Below are positions 1 to 5,736 of a stretch of DNA of 15,591 bases, piece after piece (positions within the stretch are counted from its first letter, which is position 1; every line of letters begins with the position of its first letter). The stretch is from an uncultured Lachnospiraceae bacterium (lineage in GTDB: Bacteria; Bacillota; Clostridia; Lachnospirales; Lachnospiraceae), in assembly GCA_910588565.1 (NCBI GenBank), contig CAJUPF010000067.1, positions 1 through 15,591 of the forward strand, given 5' to 3'. The notes below the pieces were generated by a model. It was not told where the DNA came from. It made no database searches and saw only the letters and a list, made by a program, of their open reading frames with translations. The translations under genes and the position numbers were made by a program.

Positions 1-2
1 AT

Positions 3-98
3 ACATTAGTAGGAGATAGTGGAAACAAGGCAGGAAGCATCAAAGCAGTTGTGGCGGGGATACTGACAGCGGCCTTGCTGCTTTATCTAAGGACATGA
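3..98 (+). CDS. C-terminal end of a membrane protein (5' truncated by window edge)
   Basis: An open frame enters from the left edge and ends at TGA 96-98, giving about 31 residues. The last half is a hydrophobic helix (AVVAGILTAALLLYL) followed by Arg-Thr and the stop, typical of the final transmembrane segment of an integral membrane protein. The remaining piece is too short to name a family; a transporter or permease is only a guess. The other two plus frames have stops within the first 20 bases, so this is the only plus frame that stays open. Confidence 0.55.
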   Translation, partial: TLVGDSGNKAGSIKAVVAGILTAALLLYLRT

Positions 99-123
99 AC
101 AACGAATAAGATAATATCATAGG

Positions 124-151
124 CGGGCTGTGGAAAAACTTCCGCAGCCCG
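124..151 (+). terminator. GC-rich stem-loop after the truncated membrane protein gene
   Basis: A 10-bp stem (CGGGCTGTGG at 124-133 against CCGCAGCCCG at 142-151, one G-T wobble) with an 8-base loop lies 25 bases after the stop at 98. Its position suits a terminator, but no T-run follows on either strand, so factor-independent termination is uncertain. Confidence 0.4.
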
Positions 152-171
152 GGTAGAAAAAGGAAGGCATA

Positions 172-273
172 ATGAAAATGGAAAAAAATCCATGCTTGCG
201 GAGCCGTACTTCACGGTTGCGCTGTTTGCATGGGGTATGTTATAATTTAATCTTACAAAGGAGATTACTATGA
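172..273 (+). CDS. Possible leader ORF (33 aa) overlapping the next start codon
   Basis: ATG at 172 is preceded by AGGAAGG with suitable spacing. The frame encodes 33 residues, rich in Arg, Leu and Cys, and ends at TGA 271-273, which overlaps the ATG at 270 in an ATGA arrangement. This geometry would fit translational coupling to the Rpn-like gene. Against it, the best promoter -10 for that gene (241-246) lies inside this ORF, and a 33-residue frame can arise by chance. I do not recognise the peptide. Treat as a candidate only. Confidence 0.2.
   Translation: MKMEKNPCLRSRTSRLRCLHGVCYNLILQRRLL
217..246 (+). promoter_or_regulatory. Putative sigma-A promoter of the Rpn-like gene
   Basis: TTGCGC (217-222), an 18-base spacer and TATAAT (241-246), with TG one base before the -10 (extended -10). 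The ATG with the ribosome site follows at 270. The same GTATGTTATAAT string occurs at the relQ promoter (9777-9787 region). An inverted CCATGC/GCATGG pair (190-195 and 228-233) flanks the -35 and could be structural or a binding site. Confidence 0.5.
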
Positions 274-317
274 GTGATAAAAAATACAGTGGCATCCGGG
301 TTTTGTGGCGGCAATGA
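270..317 (+). other. Frameshift site: ATG with ribosome site followed by a six-A tract and early stop
   Basis: ATG 270 follows AAAGGAG by 6 bases and reads MSDKKYSGIRVLWRQ, then TGA at 315. The body of the downstream protein is in the -1 frame. A run of six A at 279-284 is exactly where one extra A, or a one-base backward slip on AAA AAA, would restore the frame and give an uninterrupted 284-residue protein. Seen directly; the biological meaning is inferred. Confidence 0.8.
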
Positions 318-1123
318 GCCTGGAGTTTGCAGAGAGCAGGGACGGGCTGATCTTTGAAAAAGAATATAACCTGAACACAAAACCGCTGGAAATAGATCTG
401 CTGGTAATAAAGAAAGAACCATCTGTACGGATTGGCAATGAGATCGGTGCATTCTTTAAAGGCCATAATATACTGGAATATAAATCACCGGAGGATCATC
501 TGGATATTGATGCCTTTTACAAAGCACAGGCATATGCCAGCCTGTATAAATCTTATGGAAGAACAGTGGACGGGATAAAGGCAGATGACATCACGGTATC
601 GCTGCTCAGAGAAGCAAGGCCGGATGGACTGTTCCGGTATTTTGCTAAGCATGGGTATTCTGTGTCAGGAAGCTGCAGGGGAATTTATTCAGTGGAGGGT
701 AATGTCCTCTTCCCAACGCAGATCGTCGTCACAGGGGAGCTGGATAAGACAGAGCATGTATGGCTTGGGGCATTATCAGAAAGACTTGGTGAACAGGATT
801 TGAAGGGGCTGCTGGAAAGAATACAGCAGCTTTCAGGAAAAGCTGACCGGGAGCTGGCAGACTCTGTTCTTGAGGTCAGCATAGGGGCAAACAGACAGGC
901 AGTGGAAGAGTTGAAAGGAGATGTTGCTATGTGCCAGGCATTAATGGAGATCATGGAGCCGCAGTTGATTTTAAGGGATAAGGAGAAAGTGGAAGAAGGG
1001 GAGTTTAAGGCGCTTTATGGTTTGGTATGTGATGGTTTAATAACCATAGAATCTGCGGCAGTAAGAAAAAATCTGACAGTGGATGAGTTTCAGATGAAAC
1101 TTCATGAATTAAATATTATATAA
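305..1123 (+). CDS. Rpn-like PD-(D/E)XK nuclease-fold protein, 5' end frameshifted
   Basis: The 272-residue frame matches a protein type I recall as common and multicopy in Lachnospiraceae, often mislabelled 3-isopropylmalate dehydrogenase. The N-terminal third carries a PD-(D/E)XK-like signature: Asp31 in LEIDLLVI and Glu58-Tyr-Lys60 in ILEYKSP, numbering from GTG 305. This suggests a relation to Rpn (recombination-promoting) nucleases; no activity is proven by sequence. The C-terminal part is helical and charged. The start is odd: the only good ribosome site (AAAGGAG at 257-263) serves ATG 270, which is in another frame and stops at 315. Shifting back one base in the six-A run at 279-284 would join MSDKK directly to IQWHPGFVAAMSLEF, the N terminus I would expect. 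Fallback starts in frame are GTG 305 and ATG 314, neither with a ribosome site. So the gene is broken, phase-off, or affected by a sequence error. Confidence 0.75.
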   Translation: MAAMSLEFAESRDGLIFEKEYNLNTKPLEIDLLVIKKEPSVRIGNEIGAFFKGHNILEYKSPEDHLDIDAFYKAQAYASLYKSYGRTVDGIKADDITVSLLREARPDGLFRYFAKHGYSVSGSCRGIYSVEGNVLFPTQIVVTGELDKTEHVWLGALSERLGEQDLKGLLERIQQLSGKADRELADSVLEVSIGANRQAVEELKGDVAMCQALMEIMEPQLILRDKEKVEEGEFKALYGLVCDGLITIESAAVRKNLTVDEFQMKLHELNII

Positions 1124-1326
1124 AGGTGCCTTAGATTGATGACAGAATAGAAGATGAAATTAACAGCTTTTCCTTTGATAACATAGTTCCAGTCATTATT
1201 GATGTAGACATTAATTCCCTGTTCAGATGCTTCTTCCGGAGTAAGCCTTTTGGGAAGGGAATGGTCATCTGGATAATTTTCTTTTAAATTTTCTATTAGA
1301 CACTTTTTAGTAACAATTATTTTCAT
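1102..1326 (-). CDS. Small hypothetical protein (74 aa)
   Basis: Start ATG at 1326 has a good ribosome site (GGGAG, 7 bases upstream), and an inverted repeat lies just beyond it. The protein begins MKIIVTKKCLIENLKEN and has a polar middle with an NNDWNYVIKG stretch, then a hydrophobic tail. I do not recognise the family. Its last codons overlap the 3' end of the convergent Rpn-like gene by 22 bases. The tail there (YIIFNS) looks like read-out of unrelated AT-rich DNA, so the gene may be a 3'-truncated remnant. A small accessory or toxin-antitoxin-like protein is possible but unsupported. Confidence 0.5.
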   Translation of the reverse strand: MKIIVTKKCLIENLKENYPDDHSLPKRLTPEEASEQGINVYINNDWNYVIKGKAVNFIFYSVINLRHLYIIFNS

Positions 1327-1344
1327 TTTATTTCTCCCATAATA

Positions 1345-1379
1345 GGTGATATAGTGTAAAAAGTATGCACCATATCACC
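1345..1379 (-). promoter_or_regulatory. Inverted repeat upstream of the 74-aa gene (possible operator)
   Basis: GGTGATAT (1345-1352) and ATATCACC (1372-1379) form a perfect 8-bp inverted repeat. One mismatch further in, GTG (1354-1356) and CAC (1368-1370) extend it. It sits 18 bases upstream of the start at 1326, where an operator or an RNA hairpin in the leader would lie. No clear -35/-10 pair could be assigned. Confidence 0.4.
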
Positions 1380-1380
1380 A

Positions 1381-1900
1381 GTTTTTCATTATTTTATTAC
1401 ATTTTTCAATAAAATGCTACAGAATAATACATATTTCGGTTTTGGAATAACAATTCGGCCTGCAGCTATACGCAGGTCGCATAGCTAGCAGCAGTCAAAG
1501 ACGAGCCGCCAGAGTGATATCGTTTTGATCATTGCTTAATTGGACTTCGCTAGTCTTAATTGGCGGCGCTGTGTGCCAGTGTAATATGTTAAGCATAGAT
1601 TGACGTGGTATGTAAAAGCTACCGGATCAATTCATTTAGCCGTTTTACTGATGAAAAATGATTCAGCGGTATTTTGGAGAATAGTATACCAGAACGTAAC
1701 TTTAGCCAGGGAAAAAGAAAATAGAAACATAGAAGCAAAATTTGCTGGAAGGTAAAATTGATGTCCTTTGAGGTTTGGCTGACGGATAGGGATGAAAGAT
1801 ATATTGTTGTCAAGCTGAGAAGTACATCACGTCTGTTGTCAAATTTTATCGGAGCGGGGAAATGTTTTATGGATGTGGTCAAATTGCTGTCAAATACAAA
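1381..1900. other. Gene-poor structured intergenic region
   Basis: No convincing gene is present in this stretch. It holds a block (1449-1467) nearly identical to one at 7291-7309; nested small stems around CCTGC/GCAGG (1459-1475 region) and GCTAT/ATAGC; a direct repeat TTAATTGG at 1536-1543 and 1556-1563; and the pair GCCGCCA (1505-1511) / TGGCGGC (1561-1567) that encloses that direct repeat. Two short plus-strand frames, 1651-1755 (34 aa) and 1761-1916 (51 aa, preceded by GGAAGG), are visible; the second ends inside the tRNA terminator stem. They may be decayed coding DNA. I recognise neither. Confidence 0.45.
1449..1467 (+). repeat. Intergenic repeat copy (matches 7291-7309)
   Basis: The 19-base block AACAATTCGGCCTGCAGCT differs from the block at 7291-7309 at two positions. 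Both are intergenic and both run into a small GC-rich stem-loop. This suggests a degenerate dispersed intergenic element. Confidence 0.45.
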
Positions 1901-1901
1901 A

Positions 1902-1946
1902 AATCAGGGTTTTTGAGATATGTACAATACCTCAAAAACCCTGATT
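1902..1946 (-). terminator. Intrinsic terminator of tRNA-Leu
   Basis: A perfect 16-bp stem (arms 1902-1917 and 1931-1946) with a 13-base loop lies 3 bases beyond the tRNA 3' end. In the minus direction it is followed by six T, so it is a strong factor-independent terminator. It also insulates the region 1381-1900 from the minus-strand operon. Confidence 0.92.
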
Positions 1947-1949
1947 CTA

Positions 1950-2029
1950 TGCGGGTAACAGGACTTGAACCTGCACGGTCTCCCACCAGAACCTAAATCT
2001 GGCGCGTCTGCCAATTCCGCCATACCCGC
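1950..2029 (-). tRNA. tRNA-Leu (anticodon UAG)
   Basis: The minus strand folds as a cloverleaf. The acceptor arms GCGGGTA and TACCCGC pair over 7 bp. The anticodon stem CCAGA/TCTGG holds the loop TTTAGGT with anticodon TAG. The T arm has GGTTCAAGTCC, and a variable arm longer than usual (about 11 bases) fits class II leucine tRNA. The discriminator is A and CCA is not encoded. It reads CUN leucine codons. It has its own strong promoter and terminator, so it is probably transcribed alone as well as by read-through from ktrB-ktrA-nudix. Confidence 0.95.
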
Positions 2030-2042
2030 AGACGACTTATTC

Positions 2043-2071
2043 ATAATAAACATTTTTTTCCTGACTGTCAA
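2043..2071 (-). promoter_or_regulatory. Sigma-A promoter of tRNA-Leu
   Basis: On the minus strand: TTGACA (2066-2071), a 17-base spacer, then TATTAT (2043-2048), ending 13 bases before the tRNA 5' end. It lies immediately after the Nudix stop codon. Near-consensus, as expected for a tRNA promoter. Confidence 0.8.
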
Positions 2072-2074
2072 GCC

Positions 2075-2533
2075 TTAAAAGCGAATCAGTTTTGAATTTG
2101 TCAAAAGATCTCCCTGATAGTTTAGTTTTAGTGAAAAAAAGCCGGAATTCTCCTTTAACAGACGCAGGAAAATTTTATCTCCCTCCCAGATCGGAAGCGA
2201 TTCAATCGCATCTTTTGCGACCCATTCCAAGGCTCCTTCGTTACATTCGGTAAGTTCCCCTTCAAACGCACTGGCGGTATACAGAAAAATATATTCGCTC
2301 TCCCAGCCTTCTGCCGTGAATGTTAAAATCCCTCTGTATTGATAGTTCAGAAGGGTCAGGCCGGTCTCTTCTTTTACCTCCCGCAGCAGACATTCTTCCG
2401 GCATTTCATCCGGCTCTAATTTGCCGCCTACGCCAATCCATTTGTCACGGTTGACGTCATGCTCCTTTTTGATGCGGTGGAGCATAAGATAGCAGCCATC
2501 TTTTTCGATATAACATAGTGTCGTTAATTTCAT
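2075..2533 (-). CDS. MutT-like Nudix hydrolase (8-oxo-dGTP diphosphatase type)
   Basis: Nudix enzymes cleave nucleoside diphosphates linked to another group; MutT-type members remove oxidised dNTPs from the pool. The 152-residue protein has a complete Nudix box, G-x5-E-x7-REVKEETGL at residues 37-59, with every metal-binding glutamate present. The N terminus (MKLTTLCYIEKDG) and WIGVGGKLEP are typical of the 8-oxo-dGTP diphosphatase subgroup, but substrate cannot be assigned from sequence. The chosen ATG at 2533 has GGAGG 9 bases upstream. The frame stays open back to 2644, but those extra codons lie in the gap just after ktrA's stop and are unlikely to be translated. The gene follows ktrA by 111 bases and is probably in the same transcript. 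Confidence 0.88.
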   Translation of the reverse strand: MKLTTLCYIEKDGCYLMLHRIKKEHDVNRDKWIGVGGKLEPDEMPEECLLREVKEETGLTLLNYQYRGILTFTAEGWESEYIFLYTASAFEGELTECNEGALEWVAKDAIESLPIWEGDKIFLRLLKENSGFFSLKLNYQGDLLTNSKLIRF

Positions 2534-2644
2534 CTGTTTTATCCTCCGCTTTATGCGATATACGGTATATATTTTGAGGTTCATATCTGTCTGGACAGGT
2601 TCGAGCATTTGCTGTACAGCAGGCGGGCGGGCACGCCAGAACAA

Positions 2645-3295
2645 TTATCTGCGTTTTATAATTTTATCCATGGCTTTGTGATGGCAGATTACCATCAGAT
2701 GTTCATCTGTTTTAAAAATATAGTCCGCAGGCGGAAGAATTTGTGTATGGCTGCCATACTTGATTCCGATAATGCTCATCTGGTATCTGGCGCGGAAATC
2801 CAGTTCCAGAATACTTTTTCCAATCCATTCCGGAAGCGGGGCAATTTCATAGATTGAATAGCCGTCCGTAAGATTGATATAGTCGAAAATTTCATCATCG
2901 CTCAGGCTGACTGCCATTTTTTCCGCAATATCCCGATCAGGAAAAATCACGTCGTCAGCGCCGTTGCGAAGCAGGAATTTGGCGTGGATTTCCCGGTTGG
3001 CTTTGCTGATCACGCGTTTTGCGCCAAGATCTTTTAACAGGCTTGTAATTTCCAGGCTGTTCTGAAAGTTAGTCCCGATACATACGATACAGAGATCAAA
3101 GTTCGAGACACCCAGGCTTTCTAAAACCTTGACGTTGGTACAGTCTCCGATTTTGGCGCTGGTAACGTAGGGAAGCAGATCTTCGAGTTTTTCCTCATAT
3201 TCATCTACAATCATAATCTCATTATTTAATTTTGCTAAATTCATGCACAGGTGAGTACCGAAGCGGCCCATGCCGATCATTAAAATGGATTTCAT
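2645..3295 (-). CDS. ktrA: KtrA/TrkA-type potassium channel regulatory subunit (RCK)
   Basis: Cytoplasmic ring subunit that gates a KtrB-type K+ translocator in response to bound nucleotide (ATP/ADP, NAD) and, in known Firmicute homologues, c-di-AMP at the C-terminal domain. The 216 residues show an N-terminal RCK/Rossmann domain with GMGRFG (residues 8-13) and an acidic Asp31 at the end of the second strand (IVDEYEE), followed from about residue 140 by an RCK_C (TrkA-C) domain. Length matches KtrA (about 220). GGAGG lies just upstream of ATG 3295, and ktrB ends 16 bases earlier, so the two are cotranscribed and expected to act together. Confidence 0.93.
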   Translation of the reverse strand: MKSILMIGMGRFGTHLCMNLAKLNNEIMIVDEYEEKLEDLLPYVTSAKIGDCTNVKVLESLGVSNFDLCIVCIGTNFQNSLEITSLLKDLGAKRVISKANREIHAKFLLRNGADDVIFPDRDIAEKMAVSLSDDEIFDYINLTDGYSIYEIAPLPEWIGKSILELDFRARYQMSIIGIKYGSHTQILPPADYIFKTDEHLMVICHHKAMDKIIKRR

Positions 3296-3311
3296 GCTGT
3301 TCCTCCTGGAA

Positions 3312-4655
3312 TTATCCGATATTTATTTTTTCTGCAGGCTGTAATACGTGGGTAATTTTTTTCTTGTCTGTAAATGACATGGCAAACGACAGGCTGCCCA
3401 CCCGCCCAAGGTACATCAGAAGAATCACGACAATACGCGAAGCAGTATTTAAACGGGTGGTAAGCCCTGCTGTCATTCCTACGGTGCTGATAGCTGAAAA
3501 TACTTCTAACAGGGTATCTATGCCATTAAAAGTCTGTATCCCGCATATAAGAATGCCGGAAATCATTGCCAGTGTCAGATTGATGCTGAAAACGGCAGCG
3601 GCTTTATGCAGAGCTTCTTCATCTAAACGCCTGCCAAATATATTGTAGCTTTCCGTCCGGGTCAGAGTGGCTTTCATATAGACGAGCAGAACGACGATGG
3701 TGGTGACTTTGACGCCGCCCGCGGTAGAACCCGGCGCACCGCCGATAAACATCAGGATAACGGTAAAAAGTTTTCCGGCATCTGTCATTGCTCCTACATC
3801 TACCGTATTGAACCCGGCAGTTCTTGGGGTGACGGCGCAGAAGAGAGAGCTTAGCAGTTTACCTGCGACGTCCATATCTGCAAAAAGCCTGCTTCCTTCC
3901 AACAGATAGAAAATAAGCGCGCCTCCAAACACCAGAAACAGTGTGGAGGTGACGACGATTTTCGTGTGCAGAGAGTATTTTCGAAAATGCAGCCGGTGAT
4001 CGTACAGATCATTCCAGACAATAAAGCCGATGCCGCCAATAAGAATCAGCAGTATAACGGTAACTGCCACTACCGGATGGTTATAATAAGCAGTGAGCGA
4101 GGAGAACGGTTCATAGCGCCCCATCAGGTCAAATCCTGCATTGCAGAATGCGGAAACTGAATGGAAAATTCCGTAATAGATCCCGGTTCCAATTCCCATT
4201 TTGGGAATAAAACAGAGCGTCAGGATCACTGCGCCTGCGCCTTCAAAAAGAAGCGTGCTTAAAATTACCCGTTTGGTCAGCCGGACGAGCCCGCTCAGCT
4301 CAATAATATTAAAACTTTCCCGAAGAAGTCCGCGTTCTTTTAAGCCAATTTTCCGGCGAAGCAGCATAGAAACGGTGATGCCGATGGTAATAAAACCCAG
4401 TCCGCCGATTTGAATCAGCAGCAAAAGAACCAGCTGCCCAAACAGTGTCCAGTGGCTGAATGTATCTACAACAATCAGCCCGGTTACACAGGTTGCGCTG
4501 GCTGCGGTAAAAAGTGCGGTTAAAAATGGAGTGCATTCTCCGGATTTTGCGGCGCAGGGGAGCATTAATAAAAATGTGCCGATTAGTATAATCAGAAAAA
4601 ATCCTCCTGCAATCAGCTGCATGCCGGAAAGATGTTTTGTTAGTTTGGTAAACAT
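3312..4655 (-). CDS. ktrB: KtrB/TrkH-type potassium (Na+-coupled) uptake membrane subunit
   Basis: Membrane-embedded K+ translocation subunit of the Trk/Ktr/HKT superfamily. The 447-residue protein has the four repeated membrane-pore-membrane units; the pore loops show as TCVTGLIVVD, SAFCNAGFDL, TPRTAGFNTVD and STVGMTAGLT, each with the selectivity-filter glycine. The GGAPGSTAGG segment is the gating loop of the third repeat. ATG 4655 is preferred: an upstream TTG at 4700 would put translation at the transcription start predicted from the promoter at 4709-4737. The ribosome site is weak (AAAGG, 14 bases upstream). First gene of ktrB-ktrA. The leader is too short to hold a c-di-AMP riboswitch, so control is more likely at protein level. 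Confidence 0.93.
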   Translation of the reverse strand: MFTKLTKHLSGMQLIAGGFFLIILIGTFLLMLPCAAKSGECTPFLTALFTAASATCVTGLIVVDTFSHWTLFGQLVLLLLIQIGGLGFITIGITVSMLLRRKIGLKERGLLRESFNIIELSGLVRLTKRVILSTLLFEGAGAVILTLCFIPKMGIGTGIYYGIFHSVSAFCNAGFDLMGRYEPFSSLTAYYNHPVVAVTVILLILIGGIGFIVWNDLYDHRLHFRKYSLHTKIVVTSTLFLVFGGALIFYLLEGSRLFADMDVAGKLLSSLFCAVTPRTAGFNTVDVGAMTDAGKLFTVILMFIGGAPGSTAGGVKVTTIVVLLVYMKATLTRTESYNIFGRRLDEEALHKAAAVFSINLTLAMISGILICGIQTFNGIDTLLEVFSAISTVGMTAGLTTRLNTASRIVVILLMYLGRVGSLSFAMSFTDKKKITHVLQPAEKINIG

Positions 4656-4708
4656 GATGTTTTGTCTGGCCTTTCGTGAACATATACGATATTGTAACAA
4701 TCTGCTTT

Positions 4709-4737
4709 ATTATAGGACTGTTCCGTACTTCTGTCCA
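4709..4737 (-). promoter_or_regulatory. Sigma-A promoter of ktrB-ktrA
   Basis: On the minus strand: TGGACA (4732-4737), a 17-base spacer and TATAAT (4709-4714). Predicted start near 4702 gives a leader of about 47 bases to ATG 4655. Confidence 0.7.
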
Positions 4738-4832
4738 TATTTTTTGAGAATTTTTTGGATTTGATATAACAGTTCAGCGTCAGTTGTTCAGAAATTTTTT
4801 AAATCCGGTATGAAATGTGGTATGCAGGGAAC

Positions 4833-4861
4833 TTTACAGCAAAACAGGAATTTGATACAAT
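4833..4861 (+). promoter_or_regulatory. Sigma-A promoter of the DUF1653 gene
   Basis: TTTACA (4833-4838), a 17-base spacer and TACAAT (4856-4861). Start of transcription near 4868, before the AGGAG site at about 4879. Divergent to the ktrB promoter. Confidence 0.65.
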
Positions 4862-4895
4862 GCAGAAAATGAATATACAGGAGATGTGACAGAAT

Positions 4896-5558
4896 ATGAA
4901 CAGAGAATTACCAAGACCAGGTGAACGGTATCTGCATTTTAAAAACAAATTATATCAGATTCTCTGCATTGCAGAACATACGGAGACAGAGGAACAGATG
5001 GTGGTATATCAGGCGCTTTATGGAAACTTTTCCTGTTATGTAAGGCCGCTCAGACTGTTTATGGAAGAAGTCGATCATGGGAAATACCCGGATGTTTTGC
5101 AAAAATACCGTTTTGAACGGGTGGATGATGGTAAACCGCAGAAAGTAATCAAAGAGGCGGAATCGTTACAGGATTTGCGGGAGGTAAAAGCGGAATCAGA
5201 ATCTGCCCGGCAGGACAAAGCGTCAGATAAGGAATGTATACAGCAGGAAAAAAAGCAGGATCTGAATGTTTCTCAGAAGAACGGTGAGAAAGCAGAGGAT
5301 AGTATTCGGTTCCTTCAGGAGAACGGCGAAGAAGCACAGGCAGATCCGGCTTTACTGCGGTTTTTGGATGCGGATACATTAGAAGAAAAATATCAGTTGC
5401 TGAAATCAATGGAACACTCCATTACCGAACGCCTGATCGATGATTTTTCAGCGGTGCTTGATCTTGTGATACCGGAGGGCAGCCTGGATTACCGTTATCA
5501 TCAGTTATTGTCAAGCATTGGTACGATGCAGCGGTATGAGAATACCAGGCTCAGATAA
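4896..5558 (+). CDS. DUF1653 domain protein with extended C terminus
   Basis: The N-terminal 75 residues match the DUF1653 pattern: RPGERYLHFKNKLYQI, then AEHTETEEQMVVYQALYG and VRPLRLFMEEV. Function is unknown; the fold is a small beta domain often found alone. Here the domain is followed by a charged, Glu/Lys/Gln-rich, probably disordered linker (residues about 90-150) and a separate helical C-terminal part (about 150-220, from ALLRFLDADTLEEKYQLL) that looks like a small helical bundle. The protein is soluble, with no signal peptide. The start ATG has AGGAG 12 bases upstream, a little far. It is a single-gene transcript with its own promoter and terminator, between two minus-strand operons. 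Confidence 0.85.
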   Translation: MNRELPRPGERYLHFKNKLYQILCIAEHTETEEQMVVYQALYGNFSCYVRPLRLFMEEVDHGKYPDVLQKYRFERVDDGKPQKVIKEAESLQDLREVKAESESARQDKASDKECIQQEKKQDLNVSQKNGEKAEDSIRFLQENGEEAQADPALLRFLDADTLEEKYQLLKSMEHSITERLIDDFSAVLDLVIPEGSLDYRYHQLLSSIGTMQRYENTRLR

Positions 5559-5570
5559 ATCAGATCCATT

Positions 5571-5580
5571 GTAACAGTTT
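5571..5580 (+). repeat. GTAACAGTTT motif (possible repeat fragment)
   Basis: This decamer after the DUF1653 stop resembles the starts of the intergenic blocks at 7290 and 9681 (GTTACAGTTT). It is short and could be chance; listed because all four copies are intergenic. Confidence 0.25.
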
Positions 5581-5604
5581 GTTTTCGGGCGGTTTCTGTA
5601 ATTG

Positions 5605-5644
5605 GCTTTTGGCTGCGCCCCAAATGTGCGCTGCGGGCAAAAGC
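5605..5644. other. Stem-loop between DUF1653 and CYTH genes
   Basis: GCTTTTG (5605-5611) pairs with CAAAAGC (5638-5644), with an inner GCGC/GCGC pairing. On the minus strand it is followed by little T-rich sequence. It may assist termination of the convergent CYTH transcript or be part of a compound structure with the next stem. Confidence 0.4.
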
Positions 5645-5651
5645 AAATGAT

Positions 5652-5712
5652 CCGCGGCTCTGCCATAGGGATGTCAGACATCTATGCGGCAGAGCGCGGC
5701 CAGTTGTTTTTT
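5652..5712 (+). terminator. Terminator of the DUF1653 gene
   Basis: A long stem (outer CCGCGGCTCTGCC at 5652-5664 against GGCAGAGCGCGG at 5688-5699 with one bulge, and an inner ATGTC/GACAT pairing) is followed after a short gap by six T at 5707-5712. It separates the converging DUF1653 and CYTH transcripts. Confidence 0.65.
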
Positions 5713-5736
5713 GCTGTCCGGTTCGGCTGCGGGGTG

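Noticed and set aside
270..320. Classical programmed -1 frameshifting as the default explanation
   Set aside because: The slippery run is short, five codons into the gene, and I see no strong downstream pseudoknot or stem right after it. Kept only as one option in the finding.
83..466. Minus-strand frame of 127 codons
   Set aside because: It runs antisense through the Rpn-like gene's start, promoter and the upstream hairpin; no ribosome site and no recognisable protein.
1619..1882. Minus-strand frame of 87 codons in the gene-poor region
   Set aside because: Low-complexity, Leu/Ser/Phe-rich product, no ribosome site, and located downstream of a strong minus-strand terminator with no visible promoter.
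2534..2644. N-terminal extension of the Nudix protein
   Set aside because: The extra 37 codons are not family-like, reach almost to the ktrA stop, and the internal ATG at 2533 has a clear GGAGG.
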